DNA of 28,026 bases from an uncultured Demequina sp. (GCA_937925595.1 CALALQ010000257.1:1-28026), one strand, 5' to 3'. Positions 9,536 through 17,415 are shown, counted from the first letter of the stretch. The notes: generated from the sequence alone by a model not told the origin. A program made the numbers and translations.

Positions 9536-10984
9536 CTAACTCAGCGTGGAGTGCGTGACGCTGCCGCCCACCACCGTGAGCGCCACGCTCATCTGGCGCA
9601 GCTGCGGCGCAGTCGCCTCGTACGGGTCCGTCTCCATCGCGATGACGTCCCCAGGCATTCCGGGAACGAGCCAGACTCCGTGGAGTCGGCGGGTCGAGGC
9701 GCGCAGGGCCGCCTCGCGAGGCAGCTCCTGCTCCGCATGCCAGCTGTCCTGCTCGTCATCGGTGCGCGAGACCGCAGCTGCCATCGTCACCCACGGATCG
9801 AGCGGCGCCACGGGAGCGTCTGATCCCAGCCACAGCTGCGCTCCCGCATCGAGAAGGTGGCGGTACGCAAAGGCGCGCTCTGCGCGGTCAGCCCACACAG
9901 CGTCGGTCACCTCTCGGTCGTCGATCGCATGCTGGGGCTGAACCGAGGCAATGATGCGCAGCCGAGCAAAGCGCGGCAGGTCGGCCGCGCGAATGAGCTG
10001 TGCGTGCTCGATCGATCCGCGCGCGCCGCTCGCCTCGAACGCGTCAAGGGCGCGCGTGACGGCAAGGTCGCCGATCGCGTGCAGCGCCACCTCGAGTCGG
10101 CGAGCCCGCGCTTCGCGCAGCAGGTTCGCCAGCTCCCGGGGAGAGTGGGCGGCATGCCCGACGCTCGCGTCGGTTCCGTACGGCTCATAGGTCAGTGCGG
10201 TGCGGGTATTGAGGGAGCCATCGGAGAACACCTTGAGCGCGCCGACGACCACGCGGCCATCCGTGCCAGGCACAACGCTGCCGCCCACCCAGCCGCGCTG
10301 GTCCGAGGCGTCAAGGTGTTCCGGGTAGATGCCGGCGTGGACTCGCAGCGTGCGCAGCCCCGCAAGCACCCTGCCCTGCCACACCGCGACGTTGTCGGCC
10401 ATCTCCAGGTCATGGATGCCAACCACGCCCCGGGCGGCGGCGCGCTGGGCGGCGGCGCGGACAAGAGCGGTGTCGTCACCTGCGACCTTTCCCAGGGCCA
10501 CCTGAATGGCGAAGGCATCCGCCTCACGAAGCAGGCCCGCGGATGGCGCGCCAAAACGGGCGGCCGCGGCGCTGCTGAGCCACACCGAGTGCAGGTCGTG
10601 GCTCACCACCACCACCGAGCGACCGGGGAAGGCGAGGTCGAGGGCCTGTGCGGTAGGAGCGTCGGGCCAGAGCGCGTCTTGGAAGCCGCGCCCCACGATG
10701 AGGGCGTCCTGGGGGTTGGCGGCGACGAGGCGCTGCACCGCTTCCGCGGCCGAGGAGGTGCCAGAGACGTCGATGCGCGCGAGGAAGCGCGCCCATTGCG
10801 TGAAGTGGACGTGGGCGTCCCACAGGCCGGGCATGACCCAGCGGCCGTCAAGGTCGATCTGGTTGGCACCGGGCATGGGATCGAGGGCGCGACCCACGGC
10901 CGTGATGTGGCCCCTGTCGATCGCGATGTCAACGAGGCGGCCGTCGCCGATGACGCGCACGCGACGCAGCATCAGCGATTCCAT
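9536..10984 (-). CDS. Amidohydrolase family protein (YtcJ-like, Amidohydro_3)
   Basis: A 482-residue metal-dependent hydrolase. The first metal pair is in WDAHVHF (H58, H60). A lysine-containing strand VGALKVFSDGSLN follows, then histidines in ALHAIGDLAV and SIEHAQLI, and the final aspartate in LWLGSDAPVAPLDPW. This order matches the YtcJ group, which acts on N-acyl or formamide-type bonds; the substrate is not predictable. A GTG two codons earlier (10990) is possible. The ATG at 10984 is preferred because a TAAGGT -10 ends six bases before it and there is no ribosome binding site. The C-terminus returns to the small beta-sandwich shared with the N-terminal strands. Confidence 0.87.
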   Translation of the reverse strand: MESLMLRRVRVIGDGRLVDIAIDRGHITAVGRALDPMPGANQIDLDGRWVMPGLWDAHVHFTQWARFLARIDVSGTSSAAEAVQRLVAANPQDALIVGRGFQDALWPDAPTAQALDLAFPGRSVVVVSHDLHSVWLSSAAAARFGAPSAGLLREADAFAIQVALGKVAGDDTALVRAAAQRAAARGVVGIHDLEMADNVAVWQGRVLAGLRTLRVHAGIYPEHLDASDQRGWVGGSVVPGTDGRVVVGALKVFSDGSLNTRTALTYEPYGTDASVGHAAHSPRELANLLREARARRLEVALHAIGDLAVTRALDAFEASGARGSIEHAQLIRAADLPRFARLRIIASVQPQHAIDDREVTDAVWADRAERAFAYRHLLDAGAQLWLGSDAPVAPLDPWVTMAAAVSRTDDEQDSWHAEQELPREAALRASTRRLHGVWLVPGMPGDVIAMETDPYEATAPQLRQMSVALTVVGGSVTHSTLS

Positions 10985-10990
10985 GAGCAC

Positions 10991-10996
10991 ACCTTA
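10991..10996 (-). promoter_or_regulatory. -10 element of the amidohydrolase gene, predicted leaderless
   Basis: TAAGGT on the minus strand is followed by GTGCTC and the ATG at 10984. The six-base spacing and absence of a Shine-Dalgarno sequence argue for a leaderless transcript starting at the second candidate start codon. Confidence 0.5.
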
Positions 10997-11071
10997 GTGG
11001 CGCTCAAACGCGACAAGTTACAGGCTGGAAAGGCGCGCTGGAGCCGTCGGAAATGGACCAGGAATGAAGAG

Positions 11072-11114
11072 GCGGCCACCGGCGCGAGGGGGGGGAATTG
11101 GCGCCGGTGGCCGC
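11072..11114 (-). terminator. Strong hairpin terminator after the flavoprotein gene
   Basis: A perfect 14-bp inverted repeat, GCGGCCACCGGCGC (11072-11085) and its complement (11101-11114), encloses a 15-base loop containing eight consecutive G on the plus strand (C in the transcript). It lies 15 bases after the flavoprotein stop. The downstream transcript sequence is only mildly U-rich (CUCUUCAUUCC). It also shields the amidohydrolase promoter from read-through. Confidence 0.75.
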
Positions 11115-11129
11115 GTGGAGAGCGAGAGG

Positions 11130-12794
11130 TTAAGCCTCGACGCTCTCCTTAACCCGGGCGGCAGCGTGCACTGCGCCCAGGTAGCCAAAGACGGTGGCCG
11201 GAGCGATCGTTGATCCGGCACCGGGATACGTGCGACCCATGACCGACGCCGTGGTGTTGCCAGCGGCATACAGGCCCGGGATGACCTTGCCCTTCGTGTC
11301 GAGCACGCGAGCGTGCTCATCCGTGAGCAGACCGCCCTTGGTGCCTAGGTCACCAGGGACGATCTTCACCGCGTGGAAGGGGCCCTTCTCGATGGGGCCG
11401 AGGTTGGGGTTCGGCTTCACGCCGGGGTCGCCGTAGTAGTTGTCGTAGGCCGTGTTGCCGCGGCCGAAGTCCTCGTCGACGCCCGTCTTGCAGAAGCCGT
11501 TGAAGCGCTCGACCGTCTCACGCAGCACCGCGGGGTCGATGTCGATCGCCTTGGCAAGCTCGTCGAGAGTGGGCGCCTCAAAGTAGGTGCCAGCCTCCTT
11601 GAGCTTCTTGATGCCGCCAGCCAGTCCTGCGTTGAAGAGGTACTTGCGGCGGTGACGAGCGTCCATGATGAGCCAGCACGGAATGGTGGGCGTCTCCTTG
11701 TTGTGCTCAAGGATGACGTGGCCCACGTCAACGTAGCTCGCGGACTCGTTGACGAAGCGGCGACCGGCCTGATCCACCATGATCGAGTACGGATCCGATC
11801 GCTCGTTGAGCACGAAGGCCTTCGAGCCGTCCGGCATGGGGATCGAGGCACCCCACCATGCGTCGTCCATGAGCGCGACGTCCGCGCCCGCGTCGATGCC
11901 CACCTGGATGCCGGCGCCAAGGTCACCCTCAGGGGCCGAGCTGTAGCCGGGGATGCCGTGGTACTTCTCGCGCCACTCGGTGTTGTGAGCGAAGCCGCCG
12001 GTGCCGAGCATGACGCCCGCGTTGGTCTTGTAGGTGACGATGCCGTCCTCAGTGGTCACCTCAGCGCCGATGACGGCACCCTTCTTGTCCTTGATCACCT
12101 TGGTGATGGGGCTGTTGAGGTGAACCGGGATGCCCATGTCCTTGACGATCTGCATGAGGCTGCTTGCGTACGCGCCGCCAAGGCCCACGAGCTTCTTGCC
12201 GGTGATCGCCCCCCACAGGGTGCGGCCCACGACGCGCGCGCCGCGAACAAAGCCGGAGAAGCTGGACCACGCGCGACTCAGCAGCCACACATCGTCGGTC
12301 TTGATGGGCATGGGGACACCGCCCTTGGCGCGGGACTTGTCGAACCAGTCGCCAAGGCGCTTGGAGTTGAACGGCTCCGCCTCAACGGAGCGGCCACCGG
12401 CCATGCCGCCCGGCAGGTCCGGGTAGTAGTCGGGGTAGTCCTTGCTCATGGCCCACTTGAGGCCCTTGCTGCGCAGGAAGTTGTAGACCACGGGAACGGT
12501 CTCGAGGAAGGCGCGACGGCGCTCGATGCTCGAGGCGGGGCCGACATCTCCGATGGATGCCTCCATGTATGCGAGTGCGTCCTCAAACGAGTCGTGCTTG
12601 CCCAGCTTGACCATGTCGGGGTGGTTCGGCATCCACAGACCGCCGCCACTGATGGAGGTGGTGCCACCCCACTTGTCTGTGCTCTCGACAATCTCCACGA
12701 CAAGGCCCGCGTCCTTGGCTGCGATAGCGGCGCTCATGGCGGCAGCGCCAGAACCGGCGACCAAGAGGTCGACTTCGCGATCCCAGTTCGTCAT
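11130..12794 (-). CDS. FAD-binding dehydrogenase, 3-ketosteroid delta-1-dehydrogenase-like
   Basis: A 554-residue flavoprotein. The N-terminal dinucleotide fold is VDLLVAGSGAAAMSAAIAA with the acidic end VEIVES. It is followed by WGGTTSISGGGLWMPN, which matches the GGTT-SGG-W pattern of 3-ketosteroid dehydrogenases. The C-terminal GLYAAGNTTASVMGRTYPGAGSTI block is very close to the KstD signature, including the active-site tyrosine and glycine of Y-P-G-x-G. A 1,2-desaturation of a 3-keto steroid or a related cyclic ketone is therefore plausible but not proven; fumarate-reductase-like relatives share the fold. ATG at 12794 is chosen over a GTG at 12806 because GGAGG lies five bases before it. 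The gene is divergent from a TetR regulator. Confidence 0.85.
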   Translation of the reverse strand: MTNWDREVDLLVAGSGAAAMSAAIAAKDAGLVVEIVESTDKWGGTTSISGGGLWMPNHPDMVKLGKHDSFEDALAYMEASIGDVGPASSIERRRAFLETVPVVYNFLRSKGLKWAMSKDYPDYYPDLPGGMAGGRSVEAEPFNSKRLGDWFDKSRAKGGVPMPIKTDDVWLLSRAWSSFSGFVRGARVVGRTLWGAITGKKLVGLGGAYASSLMQIVKDMGIPVHLNSPITKVIKDKKGAVIGAEVTTEDGIVTYKTNAGVMLGTGGFAHNTEWREKYHGIPGYSSAPEGDLGAGIQVGIDAGADVALMDDAWWGASIPMPDGSKAFVLNERSDPYSIMVDQAGRRFVNESASYVDVGHVILEHNKETPTIPCWLIMDARHRRKYLFNAGLAGGIKKLKEAGTYFEAPTLDELAKAIDIDPAVLRETVERFNGFCKTGVDEDFGRGNTAYDNYYGDPGVKPNPNLGPIEKGPFHAVKIVPGDLGTKGGLLTDEHARVLDTKGKVIPGLYAAGNTTASVMGRTYPGAGSTIAPATVFGYLGAVHAAARVKESVEA

Positions 12795-12812
12795 TATGTC
12801 CTCCACAACAAT

Positions 12813-12830
12813 CCGGACATCGTTGTCCGG
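12813..12830. promoter_or_regulatory. Operator-like inverted repeat between flavoprotein and TetR genes
   Basis: CCGGACA, a four-base centre TCGT, and TGTCCGG form a perfect 7-bp inverted repeat. It lies between two divergent start codons and covers the -35/spacer zone of the TetR promoter. It is the only such palindrome in the spacer and is the expected kind of site for the adjacent TetR protein, which would then control both genes. Confidence 0.7.
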
Positions 12831-12834
12831 TTGC

Positions 12835-12840
12835 TAGTGT
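12835..12840 (+). promoter_or_regulatory. -10 element of the TetR gene, predicted leaderless
   Basis: TAGTGT is followed by six bases (AGCCGC) and the GTG start at 12847, with no Shine-Dalgarno sequence. A -35 17 bp upstream would fall inside the operator-like repeat, consistent with autorepression. Confidence 0.5.
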
Positions 12841-12846
12841 AGCCGC

Positions 12847-13398
12847 GTGAAGGTGGGTGCCAAGACCAACCGCGGACCCAGCGCCGGGCCGGCGAACCGG
12901 GCGGCACTCATTGCTGCCGCGCGCGAAATCTTCAACGAGCAGGGCGTCAATGCGCCGCTGTCGGCGGTCGCAAAGAAGGCGCGCGTTGGACAGGGATCGC
13001 TCTACCGCCACTTCCCCGATCGCATCTCGCTCGTGGTCGCCGTCTTCGAGGCGAGCTTCGAGCAGCTCGACGCGCTCGCCGCCGATCCCCACAGCACATT
13101 GCGCGACCTGTGCGAACTCATCACCCTCGAGACCGAAGGCACTGCCGCGTTCTTCTCACTCATCGGCACCGACGACGGGCCAGACGAGCGCATGAACATC
13201 TTTGAGCAGCGCCTGCGTGCAGTCATCGCATCCAAGTGGGACGCTCGCGATGGGCTGATGGGGCCGAATGCCACGATCGACGACCTCATCCTCGCGATCG
13301 GCATGATCTCCGGTGTCACGCAGCGAGCGCCTCGCGCACACAGGCACGAGGTCGCCACCGCTGCGTGGGAGCTGGTGCAGCGCGGGCTGCGCTCCTAG
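12847..13398 (+). CDS. TetR/AcrR-family transcriptional regulator
   Basis: A 183-residue regulator. The N-terminal helix-turn-helix spans about residues 18-63: RAALIAAAREIFNEQGVNAPLSAVAK, then ARVGQGSLYRHFPDR, the classic TetR recognition helix ending in LYRHFP. The C-terminal part is a helical ligand-binding domain without a recognisable ligand signature. It is divergent from the KstD-like flavoprotein with a 52-bp spacer holding one palindrome, so it probably represses that gene and itself. The ligand may be the flavoprotein's substrate or product (inference). Confidence 0.9.
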   Translation: MKVGAKTNRGPSAGPANRAALIAAAREIFNEQGVNAPLSAVAKKARVGQGSLYRHFPDRISLVVAVFEASFEQLDALAADPHSTLRDLCELITLETEGTAAFFSLIGTDDGPDERMNIFEQRLRAVIASKWDARDGLMGPNATIDDLILAIGMISGVTQRAPRAHRHEVATAAWELVQRGLRS

Positions 13399-13403
13399 GT
13401 GTC

Positions 13404-13424
13404 GCGGCCCGACGCTGTCGCCGC
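13404..13424. terminator. Hairpin in the 32-bp spacer between convergent genes
   Basis: GCGG pairs with CCGC and CGAC pairs with GTCG around a GCT loop, with a two-base CC bulge on the left. One copy of the CCGACGCT repeat (13409-13416) supplies part of the left arm and the loop. Its position between the TetR and aldo/keto reductase stops suggests a bidirectional terminator. There is no T-run on either side. Confidence 0.35.
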
Positions 13425-13430
13425 CTGGGC

Positions 13431-14471
13431 CTAGAGCTCGCCCTTCCGCGCTCCCGCCCACAGGTCGACGCCCGCTTCGACGGCCAGGTCATCGATCGCG
13501 GCAAGTTCCGCGTCAGAGAACTCGAGGTTCGCGAGCGCGCCCACGGAGTCCTCGAGCTGCGCAACAGAGCTCGCGCCGGTGACGATTGAGGTGACGCGCT
13601 CATCGCGCAGCGCCCAGGCGATCGCCATCTGCGCGAGCGACTGGCCGCGGCTCGCCGCGATGTCGTTGAGGCCGTTGAGGCGGCGCACCATGTCGTCCGT
13701 GAGCCAGCTCTTGTCGAGCGACGAGCCCTCCGTGGCGCGCGAGCCCTCCGGGATGCCTCCCAGGTACTTGCCCGTGAGCATTCCCTGCGCGAGCGGCGTG
13801 AAGCCGATGACTCCGACACCCACCTCAGCTGTCGCGTCGAGCAGCCCCTCGGTCTCGATCCAGCGGTTGAGCATGTTGTAGCTGGGCTGGTGGATGAGCA
13901 GCGGCGTGCCGAGTTCGCGCAGCAGCCCCGCCATGACGCGAGTGCGCTCCGCGTCGTAGGACGAGATGCCCACGTACAGCGCCTTGCCCGCGCGCACCGC
14001 GGCGTCGAGCGCCCCAGCGGTCTCCTCGAGCGGGGTCGTGGAGTCGAACCGGTGCGAATAGAAGATGTCGACGTAGTCGAGGCCCATGCGGCTCAGGGAC
14101 TGGTCAAGGCTCGCGAGCATGTACTTGCGACTGCCGCCACCCTGTCCGTAGGGACCCGGCCACATGTCCCAGCCGGCCTTGGTGGAGATGATGAGCTCGT
14201 CGCGGTACGGCTTGAAGTCACTCGCGAGCACGCGACCGAAGTTCTCCTCGGCAGAGCCATACGGCGGGCCGTAGTTGTTCGCGAGGTCGAAGTGCGTGAT
14301 CCCCATGTCAAAGGCACGGGTGAGGATGGCGCGCTGGCCATCGAGGGGACGGTCGCCGCCAAAGTTGTGCCACAGCCCAAGGCTCAGCACGGGCAGGTCA
14401 AGGCCCGAGCGGCCGCACCTGCGGTACAGCATCCTGCCGTCGTAGCGGTCGGGGTCTGCCTGAAAGGTCAC
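13431..14471 (-). CDS. Aldo/keto reductase (YghZ-like)
   Basis: A 346-residue NADPH-dependent oxidoreductase with a TIM-barrel fold. The catalytic tetrad is visible as D62 and Y67 in THFDLANNYG, K98 in IISTKAGW, and H140 in DIFYSHRFD. The segments GPPYGSAEENFG and WDMWPGPYGQGGGSRKYM are characteristic of the E. coli YghZ (L-glyceraldehyde 3-phosphate reductase) subgroup, which detoxifies aldehydes such as methylglyoxal. GTG at 14471 has AGGAG about five bases upstream. It is convergent with the TetR gene and follows mnmA by 33 bp on the same strand. Confidence 0.92.
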   Translation of the reverse strand: MTFQADPDRYDGRMLYRRCGRSGLDLPVLSLGLWHNFGGDRPLDGQRAILTRAFDMGITHFDLANNYGPPYGSAEENFGRVLASDFKPYRDELIISTKAGWDMWPGPYGQGGGSRKYMLASLDQSLSRMGLDYVDIFYSHRFDSTTPLEETAGALDAAVRAGKALYVGISSYDAERTRVMAGLLRELGTPLLIHQPSYNMLNRWIETEGLLDATAEVGVGVIGFTPLAQGMLTGKYLGGIPEGSRATEGSSLDKSWLTDDMVRRLNGLNDIAASRGQSLAQMAIAWALRDERVTSIVTGASSVAQLEDSVGALANLEFSDAELAAIDDLAVEAGVDLWAGARKGEL

Positions 14472-14504
14472 GATTCTCCTCTGAGTGCGGTAGTCCCCCC
14501 ACAG

Positions 14505-15581
14505 TCAGCGCGTGATAGTTGCCTGGCCAATCACGCGAGTGCCCTGGTACATCACCAGGGACTGGCCGGCGGCGACGCCACGCATGGGCGTCTCAAGCGT
14601 CGCCGTCACGGTGTCCCCCTCACGAATGACCGACGCTGCGACGGCTTCTCCGTGCGCCCTCACCTGCACATGGAACGGCGTGGGCTCGCTCGCCGGAACG
14701 TCGGGAGCAAGCCAGACCACAGCGTCGGCCCTCAGCTCGCGAACGGTGAGCAGCGTCTCCGGACCCACGGTGACGACATTGCGCTGGGTGTCGATGCCGG
14801 TGACGTAGCGGGGCGCGCCGTCGGCGGCGGGGCGAGGCAGGCGCAGTCCCTTGCGCTGGCCCACGGTGTACGCGTACGCGCCCGTGTGGGCGCCGACGAC
14901 CTCGCCGTTCTCGTCGATGATCTCGCCGGGTCGCTCGCCGAGGGCGCGCTCGAGGAAGCCCTTGGTGTCGCCGTCGGCGACAAAGCAGATGTCGTAGGAG
15001 TCGGGCTTGTTGGAGACGCCCAGGCCGCGGGCCCTGGCCTCTTCGCGCACCTCAGCCTTGGACGCGACGCCGCCGAGCGGGAACATCGCCTTCGCGAGCT
15101 TCTCCGGCCCCATCACCGCGAGCACATACGACTGGTCCTTGGCGGGATCCACGGCGCGGTGCAGTTCTCGCACACCATCTTCGCGGATCACGATGCGCGC
15201 GTAGTGACCGGTGGCGACGGCGTCGAAGCCGAGCGCCTCCGCGCGGGCCAGCAGGGTGTCGAACTTGATGTGCTCATTGCAGCGCACGCACGGGTTAGGA
15301 GTGCGTCCTGCCTGGTATTCGCTCAAGAAGTCCTTGACGACGGTGTCGTGGAATTCGTCGCTGAGGTCCCACACGTAGTACGGGATGCCCAGGATGTCCG
15401 CGGCACGACGCGCGTCATTCGCGTCCTCGATGGAGCAGCAGCCGCGACTGCCGGTGCGGAACTCGTCGCGATTCCGGGACAGCGCCATGTGGACGCCAAC
15501 CACGTCGTGGCCAGCCTCCTTGGCGCGCGCGGCAGCGACGGCAGAGTCGACTCCGCCGGAGAGCGCCGCAAGAACCTTCAC
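14505..15581 (-). CDS. mnmA: tRNA-specific 2-thiouridylase MnmA
   Basis: A 358-residue enzyme that thiolates U34 of tRNAs for Lys, Glu and Gln using ATP and persulfide sulfur. The PP-loop SGGVDS is at residues 8-13. The two catalytic cysteines are at C101 ([12 protein letters not shown]) and C199 ([10 protein letters not shown]), matching the spacing in the E. coli enzyme. The start is GTG 15581 because conserved sequence begins there ([10 protein letters not shown]). A longer reading to 15632 adds non-family residues and overlaps the upstream SDR. A TACCCT -10 lies seven bases before the GTG and there is no ribosome binding site. The nearby cysteine desulfurase is its likely sulfur donor. 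Confidence 0.95.
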   Translation of the reverse strand: MKVLAALSGGVDSAVAAARAKEAGHDVVGVHMALSRNRDEFRTGSRGCCSIEDANDARRAADILGIPYYVWDLSDEFHDTVVKDFLSEYQAGRTPNPCVRCNEHIKFDTLLARAEALGFDAVATGHYARIVIREDGVRELHRAVDPAKDQSYVLAVMGPEKLAKAMFPLGGVASKAEVREEARARGLGVSNKPDSYDICFVADGDTKGFLERALGERPGEIIDENGEVVGAHTGAYAYTVGQRKGLRLPRPAADGAPRYVTGIDTQRNVVTVGPETLLTVRELRADAVVWLAPDVPASEPTPFHVQVRAHGEAVAASVIREGDTVTATLETPMRGVAAGQSLVMYQGTRVIGQATITR

Positions 15582-15585
15582 GGCA

Positions 15586-16173
15586 TCAAGGGTACGTGGA
15601 GTCCACCACCTCGTAGACGCCGGGCCGCGCATCCAACAGTCCGACGGTGCGGCGGGCGGCCTCTTCGACGTGCACCTTGGGATGCTTGTCAGTTCCGTCC
15701 GGGTACCACGTGCCAGGGCCGTGGAAGGTGCCGTACCTGATGACTACACCTGGATAGGCGAGAGTCGCTGCTTCGAGATGCGCAACGGCCTTGCGAGCCG
15801 GGCCAGGGACGTCGAAGGCAATCGACTGGGCCACGAAGCGCTCGGCGCCAGCGGCTTGTGCGGCGGCAATGAGAGCGTCCGTTCCCTGCGTGCGGACCTT
15901 GTTGAGGGAGAGCAGCTTGAACGGAATGAGTGCCGACCTCGACGGCAGGTCCGTCACCTGGTGCACGACGACGTTGGGGCCATATGCGGCGACCTCCTCC
16001 GCGAGCGCGGGGTCGAACAGGTCGCGCACCACTGGTGTCGCGCCCACCGACTCGAGCCACATCGCTCGCTCAGGTTTGCGGGTCAGGCCCGCGACGTCAT
16101 GACCAGCTTCAATGAGGGCGGGAACCAGCTGCCTGCCGATCGCCCCCGTTGCACCCGCGACAAAGATCCTCAC
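15586..16173 (-). CDS. Short NAD(P)-binding SDR/epimerase-like protein
   Basis: A 195-residue Rossmann-fold protein. The nucleotide-binding motif is [13 protein letters not shown] at the N-terminus, followed by a strand-helix pattern with [18 protein letters not shown] and [19 protein letters not shown] sits where extended SDRs have active-site and substrate contacts. The classical YxxxK pair is not evident, so it belongs to the atypical SDRs (NmrA or epimerase-like). It is shorter than the usual 250-330 residues, ending soon after EVVDSTYP, so the substrate domain is reduced. GTG at 16173 has GGGTGG four bases upstream. Its stop is only four bases from the mnmA start. The function is unknown. 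Confidence 0.75.
   Translation of the reverse strand: MRIFVAGATGAIGRQLVPALIEAGHDVAGLTRKPERAMWLESVGATPVVRDLFDPALAEEVAAYGPNVVVHQVTDLPSRSALIPFKLLSLNKVRTQGTDALIAAAQAAGAERFVAQSIAFDVPGPARKAVAHLEAATLAYPGVVIRYGTFHGPGTWYPDGTDKHPKVHVEEAARRTVGLLDARPGVYEVVDSTYP
15589..15594 (-). promoter_or_regulatory. -10 element of mnmA inside the end of the SDR gene
   Basis: TACCCT on the minus strand ends seven bases before the mnmA GTG and forms the last codons of the upstream SDR gene. The spacing matches the other predicted leaderless starts in this window. It would let mnmA be transcribed independently of its upstream neighbour. Confidence 0.45.
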
Positions 16174-16184
16174 GGATCCACCCT

Positions 16185-16247
16185 GCCAGGTGGCGCGCCT
16201 TCTCTACCTCTGCCCCGCCGCGCGATCCGGGAACCCCACCACCTGGC
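16185..16247. repeat. 9-bp perfect inverted repeat around a 45-base centre
   Basis: GCCAGGTGG at 16185-16193 and CCACCTGGC at 16239-16247 flank most of the 80-bp spacer between the cysteine desulfurase stop and the SDR start. It may form a long-loop stem in the transcript or be a protein site. No T-run follows, so a terminator role is uncertain. Confidence 0.35.
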
Positions 16248-16253
16248 TCCCAC

Positions 16254-17339
16254 TCACATCGGCTTCTTTGCCGCCGCGCGCGCCGCGGCCACCACCTCTG
16301 GGAGGGCGGCAAGCAGCGCCTCGATGTCTCCTGCGGTGGTGGTGTGGCCAAGGCTGATGCGCAAAGCGCTCGTCGCCTCCGATTCTGTGCGACCCAGCGC
16401 GAGCAGCACGTGGCTCGCGTCCACGACGCCCGAGGTGCACGCCGACCCCGTCGACACTTCAATGCCCTTGAGATCGAGCGCGGTGAGCATCGCTTCTGCG
16501 CTGGCACCGGGGAAGATCGCGTTGACGATGTGCGGGCTGACGTGGGCGCCGCCCATGACGATGGCGTCAGGCACGGCGGCCGTGAGTCCCGCGAGCAGCT
16601 GCCCTCGCAGCCCCTCGAGCCGTGGGCGATCCGATGGCAGGTCGCCCACGGCTTCGTCGAGCGCGGCGGCAAACGCGGCGGCACCGGCCGCATCCAGCGT
16701 GCCGCTGCGGGCGCGCTGCTGTCCGCCACCCCTCGCAATCGGGGTCAGCCGCGCTCCCCTCTTGGCGATCAGCGCACCGATGCCGACCGGCCCGCCCACC
16801 TTGTGTGCGCTGACAGACATATACGTGAGTCCCGTATCCGCGAAGTTCACGTCGAGGTGACCCACGGCCTGGACGGCGTCGGAGTGGACCGGAACCCCAG
16901 CGTCGGCCGCGAGCGAGACGATCTCGCCAATGGGGTGGATGGTGCCCACCTCGTTGTTCACCCACTGCCATGCCACAAGTGAGACGCGCGGCAATTCGAG
17001 CGTCAGCCCTGGCACATCGCTTACGAGCACGCCGCCGAGCACCTTAACCGGGTCGAGCACAGAGTGATGCTCGTACGCGCTCGCCGCGATGAGTCCGTCA
17101 GCGCTCGCGATTGCGAGGTTGTTCGCCTCCGTCGCGCCTGAGGTGAAGATCACCTCCGTGGGGTGCGCCCCCAGCGCGGCCGCAATCCGCTCTCGAGCCT
17201 CCTCGAGGATGGCGCGAGCCCTGCGACCCGCGCCGTGGATCGACGACGGGTTGCCCACCTGCTCGTGCGCGGCGAGCCACGCATCCCGCGCGCTGTCGCG
17301 AAGCGGCGTGGTCGCAGCATGGTCGAGGTAGTGGGGCAC
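16254..17339 (-). CDS. Cysteine desulfurase (NifS/IscS-like)
   Basis: A 361-residue class V aminotransferase that takes sulfur from L-cysteine as an enzyme persulfide for tRNA thiolation and Fe-S clusters. Motifs in order: YLDHAATTP at the N-terminus, SGATEANNLAI, the cofactor-contacting EHHS (H91), HSDAVQ (D154), the PLP lysine in SAHKVGGP (K180), and the mobile-loop cysteine in GSACTSG (C301). GTG at 17339 begins the conserved sequence; TAGGGT ends six bases before it and no ribosome binding site is seen. In many Actinobacteria this gene precedes mnmA, as it does here with only a small SDR between, so MnmA is its likely partner. Confidence 0.94.
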   Translation of the reverse strand: MPHYLDHAATTPLRDSARDAWLAAHEQVGNPSSIHGAGRRARAILEEARERIAAALGAHPTEVIFTSGATEANNLAIASADGLIAASAYEHHSVLDPVKVLGGVLVSDVPGLTLELPRVSLVAWQWVNNEVGTIHPIGEIVSLAADAGVPVHSDAVQAVGHLDVNFADTGLTYMSVSAHKVGGPVGIGALIAKRGARLTPIARGGGQQRARSGTLDAAGAAAFAAALDEAVGDLPSDRPRLEGLRGQLLAGLTAAVPDAIVMGGAHVSPHIVNAIFPGASAEAMLTALDLKGIEVSTGSACTSGVVDASHVLLALGRTESEATSALRISLGHTTTAGDIEALLAALPEVVAAARAAAKKPM

Positions 17340-17345
17340 AAGCCA

Positions 17346-17351
17346 ACCCTA
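17346..17351 (-). promoter_or_regulatory. -10 element of the cysteine desulfurase gene, predicted leaderless
   Basis: TAGGGT is followed by TGGCTT and the GTG start at 17339. A weak -35 (GTGAAC) lies 17 bp upstream, inside a short direct repeat. No Shine-Dalgarno sequence is present. Confidence 0.5.
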
Positions 17352-17367
17352 GGCCGCTCGGCCGGTC

Positions 17368-17415
17368 AGTTCACCTCGCGGCACTGACAGGCACCGCTCG
17401 CGAGTTCACCTCGCG
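17368..17415. repeat. Pair of 13-bp direct repeats downstream of the nuclease gene
   Basis: AGTTCACCTCGCG occurs at 17368-17380 and again at 17403-17415, 35 bases apart start to start. The core TTCACCTC appears a third time over the nuclease stop region (about 17456). No function is evident; the spacer 17340-17452 otherwise holds the cysteine desulfurase promoter. Confidence 0.5.

Noticed and set aside
9857..11152. A 431-codon plus-strand open frame opposite the amidohydrolase
   Set aside because: It is antisense to a complete metal-dependent hydrolase and runs through that gene's promoter and a terminator hairpin.
11373..12842. A 489-codon plus-strand open frame opposite the flavoprotein gene
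   Set aside because: It is the mirror of a clear FAD-dependent dehydrogenase. The composition is typical of a reverse-frame shadow and there is no ribosome binding site.
13890..15740. A 616-codon plus-strand open frame across the aldo/keto reductase, mnmA and SDR genes
   Set aside because: It is antisense to three well-supported genes with intact active sites. Long antisense frames are common in G+C-rich DNA, and its translation is rich in Arg/His/Val with no family pattern.
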